64,000 bases of DNA from Acidobacteriota bacterium (GTDB lineage Bacteria > Acidobacteriota > Vicinamibacteria > Vicinamibacterales > Fen-181), in the NCBI GenBank assembly GCA_003170135.1, contig PMZR01000132.1, positions 31,807-95,806 on the forward strand. Reading direction: 5' to 3'. The notes beneath the pieces are model-generated. The model had not been told where the DNA came from. It did no database searches and saw nothing but the letters and a program-made list of their open reading frames with translations. The translations under genes and the position numbers were made by a program. Of the stretch, positions 31,617 through 39,929 are shown piece after piece; position 1 is the stretch's first letter, and every line of letters begins with the position of its first letter.

Positions 31617-33053
31617 CTAGTACGTCGGCTGAGATGGGTCGATTTCGTCAACCCACCGCCGTACGCCGCCCGTCAGGTTCCGAACGTCGCGGAACCCGAG
31701 GCCGCGCAGAAACTCGACCGCGCGCGCGCTCCGCTCGCCCACCTTGCAGTAGACGACCGTGGGTCGCGCGGCATCGAGCTCTCCAACCCGACGCGGCAGG
31801 TCGGACATCGGAACGAGGAACCCGCCCGGGATTCGGTTGATGGCGTATTCCTGCGGTTCGCGCACGTCGAGCAGCAGTGGCTGGGCTCCTCCGTCCAGCC
31901 ACGCCTTCAGTTCGCGGGGCGTCATGTCGTGTTCGCCAACGGCCGCCGGGTCGTGACTGACGCCGCAGAACTGCTCGTAGTCAATGAGCGCGCGAATGGT
32001 CGGCCGGGTCCCGCAGATCGGGCAGTCGGGATCCTTGCGCAGCTTCACCTCGCGCAGCCGCATCGCCAGCGCGTCGAAGAGCAGCAAGCGGCCGACGAGC
32101 GACGTGCCGGCGCCGATGATGAGCTTAATCGTCTCGGTCGCCTGGATGACGCCGATCAGTCCGGGCAGCACCCCGAGGACGCCGCCCTCCGCGCAGCTGG
32201 GCACGAGGCCCGCCGGAGGCGGTTCGGGATAGAGGCAGCGATAGCACGGGCCTTCGCGCATCGCGAACACCGAGGCCTGCCCCTCGAACCGGAACACACT
32301 GCCGTAGATGTTCGGCTTGCCGAGCAGCACGCACGCGTCGTTCACGAGGTAGCGCGTCGGGAAATTGTCGGTGCCGTCGATGACGTAATCGTACTGGTCC
32401 AGGATCGCCAGCGCGTTCGCCGACGACAACGCGGTTTCGTGTGTCTCGACCCGCACGTCCGGGTTGAGCGCGTTCAGCCGGCGCGTGGCCGACGCGAGCT
32501 TCGACTGCCCGACCTCCTGCGTGGTATGGAGAATCTGCCGCTGAAGATTGCTGAAATCGACGGTATCGAAATCGACCAGGCCCAGCGTGCCGACGCCGGC
32601 CGCCGTCAGGTACATGGCCACCGGCGAACCGAGGCCGCCGGCGCCGATGCAGAGCACGCGCGCCGCCTTCAGTTTCCGCTGACCCTCGATGCCGACTTCG
32701 GGCAGCAGCAGGTGACGGCTGTAGCGCCGGATCTCCTCGTTGCTGAGACTGGGCAAGGCCTCCACGGTTTCGGTGTCCCCGCCGCCGGCGACCGACGGAA
32801 CGATGCTGAGCACGTCGCCGGGCGCGACCGGCGTCTGCTCTTTCTGCAGGTAGCGGATGTCCTCGTCGTTGACGTAGACGTTCACGAACGTGCGCAGCCG
32901 CCCTTGGTCCGTGAACAGGTGCCTGCGCAGCCCTTCGTGCGTGCTCGTCAGCTTGCCCAGCAACTCGCCGACGGTCTGGCCCTCCATCTCGACGCTGTCG
33001 CGCCTGTCGGTGTAGGGCCGAAGCGGCGTGGGAATCAGGATCTTGTTAGCCAT
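31617..33053 (-). CDS. Ubiquitin-like (MoaD/ThiS/CysO) - E1-like (MoeB/MoeZ) - rhodanese fusion protein
   Basis: Three domains are readable. Residues 1-92 are a beta-grasp sulfur-carrier domain ending in AGGG. Residues about 100-355 are an E1-like adenylyltransferase with GAGGLGS at 137-143 and zinc cysteines 268, 271, 342 and 345. Residues about 375-475 are a rhodanese domain with Cys434 in CKVGERSA. MoeB-rhodanese fusions (MoeZ type) adenylate and thiocarboxylate carriers such as CysO. Here the carrier is fused at the N-terminus, so its diglycine is internal. Proteolysis by the adjacent JAMM enzyme could free it. ATG 33053 overlaps the JAMM gene by 19 nt. Use in molybdopterin synthesis is an alternative. 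Confidence 0.9.
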   Translation of the reverse strand: MANKILIPTPLRPYTDRRDSVEMEGQTVGELLGKLTSTHEGLRRHLFTDQGRLRTFVNVYVNDEDIRYLQKEQTPVAPGDVLSIVPSVAGGGDTETVEALPSLSNEEIRRYSRHLLLPEVGIEGQRKLKAARVLCIGAGGLGSPVAMYLTAAGVGTLGLVDFDTVDFSNLQRQILHTTQEVGQSKLASATRRLNALNPDVRVETHETALSSANALAILDQYDYVIDGTDNFPTRYLVNDACVLLGKPNIYGSVFRFEGQASVFAMREGPCYRCLYPEPPPAGLVPSCAEGGVLGVLPGLIGVIQATETIKLIIGAGTSLVGRLLLFDALAMRLREVKLRKDPDCPICGTRPTIRALIDYEQFCGVSHDPAAVGEHDMTPRELKAWLDGGAQPLLLDVREPQEYAINRIPGGFLVPMSDLPRRVGELDAARPTVVYCKVGERSARAVEFLRGLGFRDVRNLTGGVRRWVDEIDPSQPTY

Positions 33054-33556
33054 CGGTCTGCTTTCTCCGATCGGATGTCCAGCACGTCGGCGTCGAACGC
33101 GGTGCGATCGTCACGCAGCCGCCACGACGTCATGTCGCGCGGCTCGCCTTGCTGGACCGAGACGATCACGTAGATGAAGAAGGGCCACGCATGGTCCAGA
33201 TCGTAGCGCGACGGCCGGGCCGGATGGTCGGGATGCGAATGGTAGAAGCCCGCCAGGTCGGTACCGGCCTCGCGCGCGTGCACGTCAGCCGCGCGGTAAT
33301 CGTCGGGCAGCACCAGGAAGCGGCGCCGCGGCCCCTCGTTTGTGACGTTGGGCAGGGGAAGCATCGCGGTGAGCACCGCCTCGGTGCCGAACAGGGCGCC
33401 GCAACACTCGTTCGGATAGGCCTCGGCCGCGTGCCGGCGGATCGCCTCCGCGACCTCCGCCGGAACGACGACCGTCCGCGCGGGGGCCGGCTGGCTGGCT
33501 GCGGCCGCGCCGCGGCCGGCGGCATCGCCTGTCGGTTTCGCGTCCATGCTGTCCAT
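33035..33556 (-). CDS. JAMM/MPN+ metallopeptidase (Mec-like)
   Basis: The 173-residue protein has the JAMM zinc site: Glu50 in PNECCG, His106 and His108 in HSHP, and Asp119 in PSRYDLDHA. Prokaryotic members cleave after diglycine of ubiquitin-like proteins; mycobacterial Mec releases cysteine from CysO-Cys. The first about 28 residues are Ala/Pro-rich and probably disordered. ATG 33556 follows GGAGGAG and begins 2 nt after the cysM-like stop. The gene also overlaps the E1-fusion gene. Confidence 0.88.
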   Translation of the reverse strand: MDSMDAKPTGDAAGRGAAAASQPAPARTVVVPAEVAEAIRRHAAEAYPNECCGALFGTEAVLTAMLPLPNVTNEGPRRRFLVLPDDYRAADVHAREAGTDLAGFYHSHPDHPARPSRYDLDHAWPFFIYVIVSVQQGEPRDMTSWRLRDDRTAFDADVLDIRSEKADRWLTRS

Positions 33557-33558
33557 GC

Positions 33559-34482
33559 TCAGTCGCGCTCCTCCCAGAAACGCTCCGACAGGTACTTCGC
33601 CGCGCCGTCCGGGAAGATGGTGACGACCGCGTCGCCCGCCCTGGCCCGCTCCGCCACCCGCAGGCACGCGAGCGCCGCCGCGCCGCTCGAAATGCCCACG
33701 AGCAACCCGTCCTCTCGCGCGAGCCGACGCACCATCGCGTACGACTCCTCGGTGCCCACGCGCAAATCCTCATCTGCCAGCGCCGGATCGTAGATGCCCG
33801 GGACAATGGCCGTGTCCATGTGCTTGAGGCCTTCGAGGCCATGGAACGGCGAGTCGGGCTGGACCGACACGAAGCGGATTGCCGGATTGTACTCGCGCAG
33901 GCGCCGAGCCACACCGGTGAAGGTGCCCGTCGTGCCCAGACCCGCGACAAAGTGCGTCAGGCGGCCGGATGTCTGCGCGAGGATCTCCGGGCCCGTCGTC
34001 TCGTAGTGGGCGAGCCAGTTGGCCGGATTGTTGTACTGGTCCGGATAGTAGTAGCGATCCGGATGGACCGCAAACCGGCGGCGCGCCTCGCGAATCGCGC
34101 CGTCGGAACTCTCCAGCGGATCGGTCAGCACGAGGGTGGCGCCGTAGGCCTGGAGAATCCGCTTGCGCTCGACGGTGACGTTGGCGGGCAGGCACAGCTC
34201 GACCGGAAACTGGTCCGCCGCGCCGAGCATGGCGTAGGCGATGCCCGTGTTACCCGATGTGGCATCGAGCAGAACCCGCCCCTGCGCCAACAGGTGCGAG
34301 CCGGCTGCCACCATGCGGGCGGCGGCGCGGTCCTTGACCGATCCGCCCGGGTTCAGCCACTCGGCCTTGGCGTAGATCTCCACCCCGGGGACATCGCGCT
34401 CGAGCCCCGAAAGCCGTAGTAATGGCGTGTTGCCGATCAGGTCGAGAATACGGCTCGGCTGAATGCGTTCGCTGATGAGCAT
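33559..34482 (-). CDS. cysM: PLP-dependent cysteine synthase, CysM-like
   Basis: The 307-residue fold-type II PLP enzyme has Lys50 in GGSVKDR and the phosphate/substrate loop TSGNTG (75-80). LKHMDTAIVPGIYDP and HFVAGLGTTGT resemble mycobacterial CysM, which uses O-phosphoserine and CysO thiocarboxylate. At the position I align with its substrate-selecting arginine there is Lys. It begins the three-gene unit with the JAMM and carrier-E1 genes. O-acetylserine use cannot be excluded from sequence alone. Confidence 0.88.
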   Translation of the reverse strand: MLISERIQPSRILDLIGNTPLLRLSGLERDVPGVEIYAKAEWLNPGGSVKDRAAARMVAAGSHLLAQGRVLLDATSGNTGIAYAMLGAADQFPVELCLPANVTVERKRILQAYGATLVLTDPLESSDGAIREARRRFAVHPDRYYYPDQYNNPANWLAHYETTGPEILAQTSGRLTHFVAGLGTTGTFTGVARRLREYNPAIRFVSVQPDSPFHGLEGLKHMDTAIVPGIYDPALADEDLRVGTEESYAMVRRLAREDGLLVGISSGAAALACLRVAERARAGDAVVTIFPDGAAKYLSERFWEERD

Positions 34483-34491
34483 GTTTTAATA

Positions 34492-34516
34492 GGCGACCAA
34501 TTCAGTCGCCATTATA
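34492..34516 (-). promoter_or_regulatory. Promoter and dyad upstream of cysM
   Basis: TATAAT (34511-34516, minus strand) is followed directly by the dyad GGCGAC-N7-GTCGCC (34492-34510), which would cover the transcription start. It may be an operator or a 5' hairpin for the cysteine-synthesis unit. Confidence 0.55.
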
Positions 34517-34571
34517 GCAAACGCGAAGGGGTAAGGGCAGGGGTGGCGGTGCGCGAGCCCGGCAGGTGGAG

Positions 34572-35300
34572 CTATTTCAGCAACGCGGTCAGGGTAACTC
34601 GTGCGTGAACTTCGATGTCGCCGGCCGAAATCGGTGTCGGCGCCATCGACTCCGCGCGCAACCCTGCGGGTGCCATCATCGGGCGCGGTCCCGGGACCGA
34701 CGCGCCCTCCTCGACGATCCGCCAGATCGCCAGGATAGGCCGCCCGGCAGATGTCGCGATCGCCTCGGCCCGGGCTCGTGCGTCGGCCACCGCCAGGCCG
34801 AGCGCCTCGCGTTCGGCGGCCTGCCGGTCCTTCAGATCGAAACGCACGTCGCCGACCGAGGTGGCGCCCGACGCGGTCGCCAGGTCGACCACTTCGCCGA
34901 CGCGGTTGAGATCGTCGAGCCGCACCTCGATGGTGTTGCGCGCCACGTAGTCCCGCAGCACGCGCCGGCCGTTGGTGAAATCGAACTCCGGCTCGACGCC
35001 GTAGCCGATCGTGCGCACCGCGTCCTTGAGCAGGTTCGCGGCGCGCAGCTTCTGTTGCAGGGTCGACATCGCGTCCGCGTTCTGCGCCTGCGCATCGCGC
35101 GGCGCCTTGGCGCGGTTCTCGACGCTGATGTCGATGAACGCGCGATCGGGCGCGCGGCGGACCACGCCGTCGCCCATCGTCGTGATGGTCGGGCCGTTCG
35201 GCTCCGGCTGGGCGGTCGACTGGGCCGAGGCGTGAACCGGCAGGACGGCCCCGAGCACAGCCGCAAGAACCACGGGCAGCGGGAACAATCGATGTGTCAC
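34572..35300 (-). CDS. Periplasmic SIMPL-domain (DUF541) protein
   Basis: The 242-residue secreted protein has a signal peptide (VTHRLFPLPVVLAAVLGAVLPVHASAQ, cleaved near ASA-QS) and a SIMPL domain: ITTMGDGVVRRAPDRAFIDISVENRA, TIGYGVEPEFDF, YVARNTIEVRLDDLNRVGEVVDLA and a final VHARVTLTALL strand. The family (BP26/OMP28, YggE) forms ring oligomers linked to envelope stress, with no assigned activity. GTG 35300 follows GGAGG. It is monocistronic by context. Confidence 0.88.
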   Translation of the reverse strand: MTHRLFPLPVVLAAVLGAVLPVHASAQSTAQPEPNGPTITTMGDGVVRRAPDRAFIDISVENRAKAPRDAQAQNADAMSTLQQKLRAANLLKDAVRTIGYGVEPEFDFTNGRRVLRDYVARNTIEVRLDDLNRVGEVVDLATASGATSVGDVRFDLKDRQAAEREALGLAVADARARAEAIATSAGRPILAIWRIVEEGASVPGPRPMMAPAGLRAESMAPTPISAGDIEVHARVTLTALLK

Positions 35301-35409
35301 CTCATCCTCCCGGATACTGGCGCGGGCGTCCGTCCACGGATCCGACGGTCCGCGCGACCGGCACGCTCGCGGTGAACGGTTCCCTTGAGAGTTTAGACTC
35401 GCGACAGGC

Positions 35410-36201
35410 TCAGACGGACGAGTACGCGATCCGGAAGCCGATGCTGTAGGCGTAGGTATCGGCCGGCACCTCGTGGCGATGGCCGCAACGCAGGAACGCG
35501 ACGTCATCGTTCACCCACGAGCCGCCGCGCACGCAGCGGAACCGCCCGGACGGCGGGCCCTGGGGATTGCGGCGTTCGCCGTTCGCGTAGTAGTCCGGGT
35601 CGTACCAGTCCGACACCCACTGCCACACGTTGCCGGACATGTCGTAGAGGTCGTAGCCGTTGCACGGGTAGCTGGCGACCGGCTGCGTGCCGCGCTTGAA
35701 CTTCAGAGAAGCGTCGGGCAGGAAGTTGGCGCGCGAGGGCTCGATGTCGTCGCCCCAGGGATACCGGCGGCCCTCGAGGCCGCCGCGCGCGGCCTTCTCC
35801 CACTCGGCCTCGGTCGGCAGGCGGATCGGCTTGTCGGTTGACGAAGCCAGCCAATGGCAGTACTCGAGGGCGTCCACGAACTGCACGAGGGTGACCGGGT
35901 GCTTCTCGAGGCCCTTGGGCGGCTCGTCGTCCTTCCACGAATAGCGTGCGGCGAGTTCCCTGAACGGCTCGCGAAACTCGGGCGCGACGAGCGTCGGCAG
36001 ATCGCGGACGGCGACCGGACGATAACCGGTCTCGCGCACGAAGCGGGCATACTCGGCGTTGGTGACCGGCTTGGACGCGAGATAGAACTCGTCGACGTAC
36101 ACGGGATGAACGGGACGCTCATCCTTGTCCGCGTCGTCCGATCCCATGAGGAACTCGCCCGCCGGGATCCGCGCCATCTGCAAACGACTCTCGTCCTTCA
36201 T
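35410..36201 (-). CDS. Formylglycine-generating-enzyme-like (SUMF1/PvdO) domain protein
   Basis: The 263-residue protein has the FGE-sulfatase fold signatures: IPAGEFLMGSDDADKDERPVHPVYVDEFYL, PVTNAEYARFV, RLPTEAEWEKAARGG, YPWGDD, DMSGNVWQWVSDWYDPDYY and RCVRGGSWVNDD. Of the two copper-binding cysteines of true FGE (spaced C-x4-C), only the second appears (LRCGHR); the position five residues earlier is Val. It is therefore probably a non-FGE member. No signal peptide is evident. TATACT (36216-36221, minus strand) lies 14 nt before ATG 36201. Confidence 0.85.
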   Translation of the reverse strand: MKDESRLQMARIPAGEFLMGSDDADKDERPVHPVYVDEFYLASKPVTNAEYARFVRETGYRPVAVRDLPTLVAPEFREPFRELAARYSWKDDEPPKGLEKHPVTLVQFVDALEYCHWLASSTDKPIRLPTEAEWEKAARGGLEGRRYPWGDDIEPSRANFLPDASLKFKRGTQPVASYPCNGYDLYDMSGNVWQWVSDWYDPDYYANGERRNPQGPPSGRFRCVRGGSWVNDDVAFLRCGHRHEVPADTYAYSIGFRIAYSSV

Positions 36202-36266
36202 CGAATCCGGCGAAAAGTATAGCGCAGACCCGGCCGCCCCTGTTTTCCTTGTCGAGCGATGAAAAT

Positions 36267-36297
36267 CCGACCGGCGGCAAAAAGGTCGGGGTTTTTT
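36267..36297 (+). terminator. Intrinsic terminator-like hairpin before the aminotransferase gene
   Basis: The stem CCGACC/GGTCGG with an 11-nt loop is followed by GG and six T residues. It lies upstream of TACACT (36300-36305), a possible -10 for the next gene, so it may block read-through from upstream. Confidence 0.45.
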
Positions 36298-36342
36298 GGT
36301 ACACTGCCGGGGCTGGCCGCTCGTCGGCCCAACGAGGACATT

Positions 36343-37482
36343 ATGAAAATCGAAGTATTCGCGATGGAACGCATGCAGTCCACCTGGGAGAACCTGGTGG
36401 AATTCAACCTGTCGGAGAGCGGCGTGCACCCGATGCGCGTGGCGGAACTCCTCGACACCGACGCCGAGCGCGCGGACCTGCTGCAACAGGAAATCTGCTA
36501 CACGCAGTCGAACGGCACGATCGAGCTCCGCGAAGCCGTCGCGCGCCTCTACCCGGGCACCACCGTCGACCACGTCGAGGTGACCAACGGCGGCTCGGAG
36601 GCGAACTTCGTGGTGTGCTGGAAGCTGCTCGAGCCGGGCGACGAGGTCGTGATGATGGTGCCCAACTACGGGCAGACGCTCGGCCTCGCCAAGGCGTTCG
36701 CCGGGACGATGCACGACTGGCCGCTCGTCGCGGACGATGGGGCACGCCGGTGGCGCCCGGATCTCGATCGCCTCGCGGCGCTGGTCAACGCGCGCACGAA
36801 GCTCATCGTCCTCTGCAATCCGAACAACCCGACGGGCGCCCGGATTCGCGCGTCGGAACTCGACGCGATCGCCGCGATCGCCGCGCGGCACGGCAGCTGG
36901 ATCCTGTCCGACGAGATCTACCGCGGCGCCGAGGTCGATGGCCAGGAAACGCCGTCGATCTGGGGCCGCTACGAACGCGCCATCGTCACGAGCGGATTGT
37001 CGAAGGCGTACGGGCTGCCGGGCCTGCGCATCGGGTGGATCGTCGCGCCGCCCTCTTTCATCGCCTCGTCGTGGTCGTACCATGACTACACGTCGATTGC
37101 GCCCGGCGCGCTCAGCGACCGCCTGGCGCGCGTGGCGCTCGCGCCGGCCCGCCGCACGCGGATCCTCGATCGGACGCGGGCGATCATCCGCACGAACCTG
37201 CCGGTGATGACCGACTGGCTGTCGGCCCACGGCGAGGAGTTCGACTACATCGCCCCGGAAGCGGGCGCCATCGTCTACGTGCACTACCGGCTGCCGGTGA
37301 ATTCGACGCTGCTCGTCAACCGCCTGCGCGAGGAGAAGAGCGTGCTCGTCGTGCCGGGCGATCATTTCGGCATGGACGGGTACCTGCGCATCGGCACGGG
37401 CTCGGAGACCGGCTACCTGCGCACGGGGCTGAATCGGCTGCGCGAGCTGCTGGGAAGCCTGGCCGCCGAGGCGGGACGCTGA
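36343..37482 (+). CDS. Class I/II PLP-dependent aminotransferase
   Basis: The 379-residue fold-type I aminotransferase has the features VTNGGSEANFVVCWKLL, LCNPNNPTGARI, ILSDEIYRGAE and the PLP lysine in TSGLSKAYGLPGLRIGW. RIGTGSETGYLRTGLNRL near the C-terminus holds the substrate-carboxylate arginine. The amino-acid substrate cannot be assigned; aspartate-type or capreomycidine-synthase-like relatives share this pattern. ATG 36343 follows GAGGA. Homoserine dehydrogenase follows 75 nt downstream, across a 7-nt repeat array, so a link to aspartate-family amino acids is possible. Confidence 0.88.
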   Translation: MKIEVFAMERMQSTWENLVEFNLSESGVHPMRVAELLDTDAERADLLQQEICYTQSNGTIELREAVARLYPGTTVDHVEVTNGGSEANFVVCWKLLEPGDEVVMMVPNYGQTLGLAKAFAGTMHDWPLVADDGARRWRPDLDRLAALVNARTKLIVLCNPNNPTGARIRASELDAIAAIAARHGSWILSDEIYRGAEVDGQETPSIWGRYERAIVTSGLSKAYGLPGLRIGWIVAPPSFIASSWSYHDYTSIAPGALSDRLARVALAPARRTRILDRTRAIIRTNLPVMTDWLSAHGEEFDYIAPEAGAIVYVHYRLPVNSTLLVNRLREEKSVLVVPGDHFGMDGYLRIGTGSETGYLRTGLNRLRELLGSLAAEAGR

Positions 37483-37499
37483 CATGCGAGGGCGCGACG

Positions 37500-37534
37500 T
37501 TCCATCTTCCACATTCCACATTCCACGTTCCACG
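37500..37534 (+). repeat. Five tandem 7-nt units (TTCCACA type)
   Basis: TTCCATC, TTCCACA, TTCCACA, TTCCACG and TTCCACG fill the spacer between the aminotransferase and homoserine dehydrogenase genes. Confidence 0.92.
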
Positions 37535-37557
37535 TGCACCCGGCGTAGTGGCCCGTC

Positions 37558-38646
37558 ATGAAGACGACGATCGCGCTCGACCTGATCCTCGTGGGGTTCG
37601 GCAACGTCGGCCGGCGGTTCGCGCGCCTGCTGCAGGAGCAGGAGGGCGTGCTCGCGCGTACCTACGGGCTCTCGTGGCGCGTGGTCGGCATCGCCACGCG
37701 CAGTCATGGCATCGCGGTGAATCCCGCGGGCCTCGATCTCGCGAAGGCGCTCACGCTCGTGGAGGGGCACGGGTCGCTGGGCAAGCTGCGGGGCAACACG
37801 GCGACCAGCCCCAGGGACACCCCCGGATCGGCGCTCGAGATGATCGAGTCGGCCACGCACGCGGGCGACGCCGATCGCGTCCAGGTCATGGTCGAAACGA
37901 CGGTGCTCGACATCGCGCGGGGGCAGCCGGCGATTGACCACATCCGCAAGGCGCTCAGGGCCGGCGCGCACGTGATCACGGCGAACAAGGGGCCGGTGGC
38001 GTTCAGCTATCGCGAGATCGACGACTTCGCCACCGCGCTCGGCCGCTCGTTCCTGTTCGAGGGCGCGGTGATGGACGGCGTGCCGATCTTCAACCTGGTG
38101 CGCGACACGCTGCCGGCCGTCACGATCCTCGGCTTCCGGGGCATCATCAACAGCACGACCAATCACATCCTCACGCGGATGGAACAGGGCATCGCGTTTG
38201 GCGAGGCGCTCGCCGAGATGCAGGCCGCCGGCATCGCGGAAGCGGACGCGTCGCTCGACGTCGACGGCTGGGACGCCGCGGCCAAGACCGCTGCGTTGCT
38301 GAACGTGTGGATGAAGGCGGAGGTGACGCCGCGCGACATCGACCGGACCGGCATCGCGGCGCTCACGCCGGAGCTGCTCCAGGACGCGAAGCGCCAGGGA
38401 CAGCGGCTGCGACTCGTCGCGACCGGCGGGCGGCAGGACGGCAAGGCGTTCGGGCGGGTGGCGCCGGAACTGCTGCCGGAGGGCCACGCGCTCGCGCGGC
38501 TGAACGGCATGCAGAACGCGCTGGTCCTGCAGACGGATCTGCTGGGCGAGATCTGCATCACGCAACTCGACAGCGGGTTGACGCAGACCGCCTACGCGCT
38601 CTTGAGCGACCTGGTCGCGGTGCGCCGCCGCCTGCGCCCCGCGTAG
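37558..38646 (+). CDS. hom: Homoserine dehydrogenase
   Basis: The 362-residue protein has an NAD(P)-binding Rossmann start (LILVGFGNVGRRFA), VMVETTVLDI, HVITANKGPVAF, and the catalytic domain GFRGIINSTTNHILTRME with EADASLDVDGWDAAAKTAALLN, where the catalytic Lys and conserved Asp lie. It reduces aspartate semialdehyde to homoserine. The ACT regulatory domain of longer homologues is missing, so it may be feedback-insensitive. ATG 37558 has no good Shine-Dalgarno sequence. Confidence 0.92.
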   Translation: MKTTIALDLILVGFGNVGRRFARLLQEQEGVLARTYGLSWRVVGIATRSHGIAVNPAGLDLAKALTLVEGHGSLGKLRGNTATSPRDTPGSALEMIESATHAGDADRVQVMVETTVLDIARGQPAIDHIRKALRAGAHVITANKGPVAFSYREIDDFATALGRSFLFEGAVMDGVPIFNLVRDTLPAVTILGFRGIINSTTNHILTRMEQGIAFGEALAEMQAAGIAEADASLDVDGWDAAAKTAALLNVWMKAEVTPRDIDRTGIAALTPELLQDAKRQGQRLRLVATGGRQDGKAFGRVAPELLPEGHALARLNGMQNALVLQTDLLGEICITQLDSGLTQTAYALLSDLVAVRRRLRPA

Positions 38647-38674
38647 CGAACATTGCCACGGGTCGCAGACACTG

Positions 38675-38699
38675 CGAATTGGGGTCAGACCCCAATTCG
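38675..38699. repeat. REP-like palindrome (CGAATTGGGGTC-A-GACCCC arms)
   Basis: A 12-bp inverted repeat around a central A has the GGGGTC-A-GACCCC core. It lies in the 80-nt spacer between hom and the CoA-transferase gene and resembles palindromic elements common in many bacterial genomes. Confidence 0.75.
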
Positions 38700-38726
38700 G
38701 ATTTCACCACTGTCATCGGATCTCGC

Positions 38727-39929
38727 ATGGACGTGCCGCCGCTCGCCGGGATCACCGTGCTTGACCTGACGCGCGTGCTGTCGGGTCCGTACTGCACGAT
38801 GATGCTGGCCGACATGGGCGCGCGGGTCATCAAGGTCGAACACCCGGCAGGCGGTGACGAGACACGCGCGTGGGGGCCGCCGTTCCAGGGCGGCGAGAGC
38901 GCCTACTTCCTGAGCATCAATCGCAACAAGGAAAGCGTGGCGCTCGATTTCAAGCGTCCGGCCGGCCGGCGCCTCCTGGACGGGCTCATCGCGTCGGCCG
39001 ATGTGCTGGTCGAGAACTTCCGGCCCGGCACCCTCGATCGGCTCGGCCTCGGCTACCGCGACGTGTCGTCACGGCGTCCAGGGGTCGTGTATTGTTCGGT
39101 GTCGGGCTTCGGCCAGACCGGGCCGCAGCGGGAAGTGGCGGGGTACGACCTGGTGCTGCAGGCGGAAGCGGGCCTGATGAGCATCACCGGCCCGGCCGAC
39201 GGCCCCGCGTGCCGGCTGGGCGTCGCGGTCGCCGACATCCTGGCCGGACTGCTCGCCTGCCACGGCATCGTCCTGGCCCTGTACGCGAAGCAGCGCACGG
39301 GCGAAGGACAGCTCGTGGACGTGGCGATGTTCGACTCGGTCGTCTCGCTCCTGAGCTACCAGGCCGCCTTGTGCCTGGCCACGGGCGTGCCGCCCGGCCG
39401 CATGGGCAACGAACATCCGAGCATCGTGCCCTACGACTCGTTCGACGCGGCCGATGGGCCCTTCGTGCTGGCGGTGGGCAACGACGATCAGTGGAGGCGG
39501 CTGTGCGAAGTGATGGGGTTGCCGGATCTGGCGCGCGACCCGAGATTTCTGACCAATCCCGCGCGCGTGCACCATCGCGACGCCGTACGGGCCGTGCTCG
39601 ACGAGACGTTCCGGACGCGCAGCCGCGAACGCTGGATCGCGGATCTGCGCGGGGTGGGCGTGCCGTGCGGCGCCGTGCGGGACATCGCGGAGGTGCTTGC
39701 CGATCCGCAGACAGCCGCGCGTGAGATGCTGGAGACGGTCGAGCATCCGACGGCCGGCATCATCCGGCTGCTCGGATCGCCGATCAAGCTCGGCGCGACG
39801 CACGGGCGCGTGCGAACGCCGCCACCGCTGCTCGGCGAACACACGCGGCGTGTGCTCGCGCAGGATCTGCAGCTGCAGGCAGCCGAGATCGACGCGCTCG
39901 AACGGGAAGGAGTGATTGGGTGCCGATGA
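38727..39929 (+). CDS. Family III CoA transferase (CaiB/BaiF)
   Basis: The 400-residue enzyme transfers CoA between organic acids. Typical motifs are LDLTRVLSGPYCTMMLADMGARVIKVEHPAGGDETR, LVENFRPGTLDRLGLGY, SVSGFGQTGP, and the catalytic aspartate in GVAVADILAGLLA. The C-terminal part (RTRSRERWIADLRGVGVPCGAV) is complete. Substrates cannot be inferred. ATG 38727 begins 28 nt after the palindrome. The next small gene overlaps its end by 10 nt. Confidence 0.92.
   Translation: MDVPPLAGITVLDLTRVLSGPYCTMMLADMGARVIKVEHPAGGDETRAWGPPFQGGESAYFLSINRNKESVALDFKRPAGRRLLDGLIASADVLVENFRPGTLDRLGLGYRDVSSRRPGVVYCSVSGFGQTGPQREVAGYDLVLQAEAGLMSITGPADGPACRLGVAVADILAGLLACHGIVLALYAKQRTGEGQLVDVAMFDSVVSLLSYQAALCLATGVPPGRMGNEHPSIVPYDSFDAADGPFVLAVGNDDQWRRLCEVMGLPDLARDPRFLTNPARVHHRDAVRAVLDETFRTRSRERWIADLRGVGVPCGAVRDIAEVLADPQTAAREMLETVEHPTAGIIRLLGSPIKLGATHGRVRTPPPLLGEHTRRVLAQDLQLQAAEIDALEREGVIGCR

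Noticed and set aside
31617-33053. Simple MoeB annotation
   Set aside because: It ignores the N-terminal carrier domain and C-terminal rhodanese domain, which are both clearly readable.
36202-38565. N-terminal extension of the FGE-like protein across the aminotransferase and hom loci
   Set aside because: The extension is low-complexity antisense of two real genes. ATG 36201 gives the correct family start and follows a -10-like TATACT.
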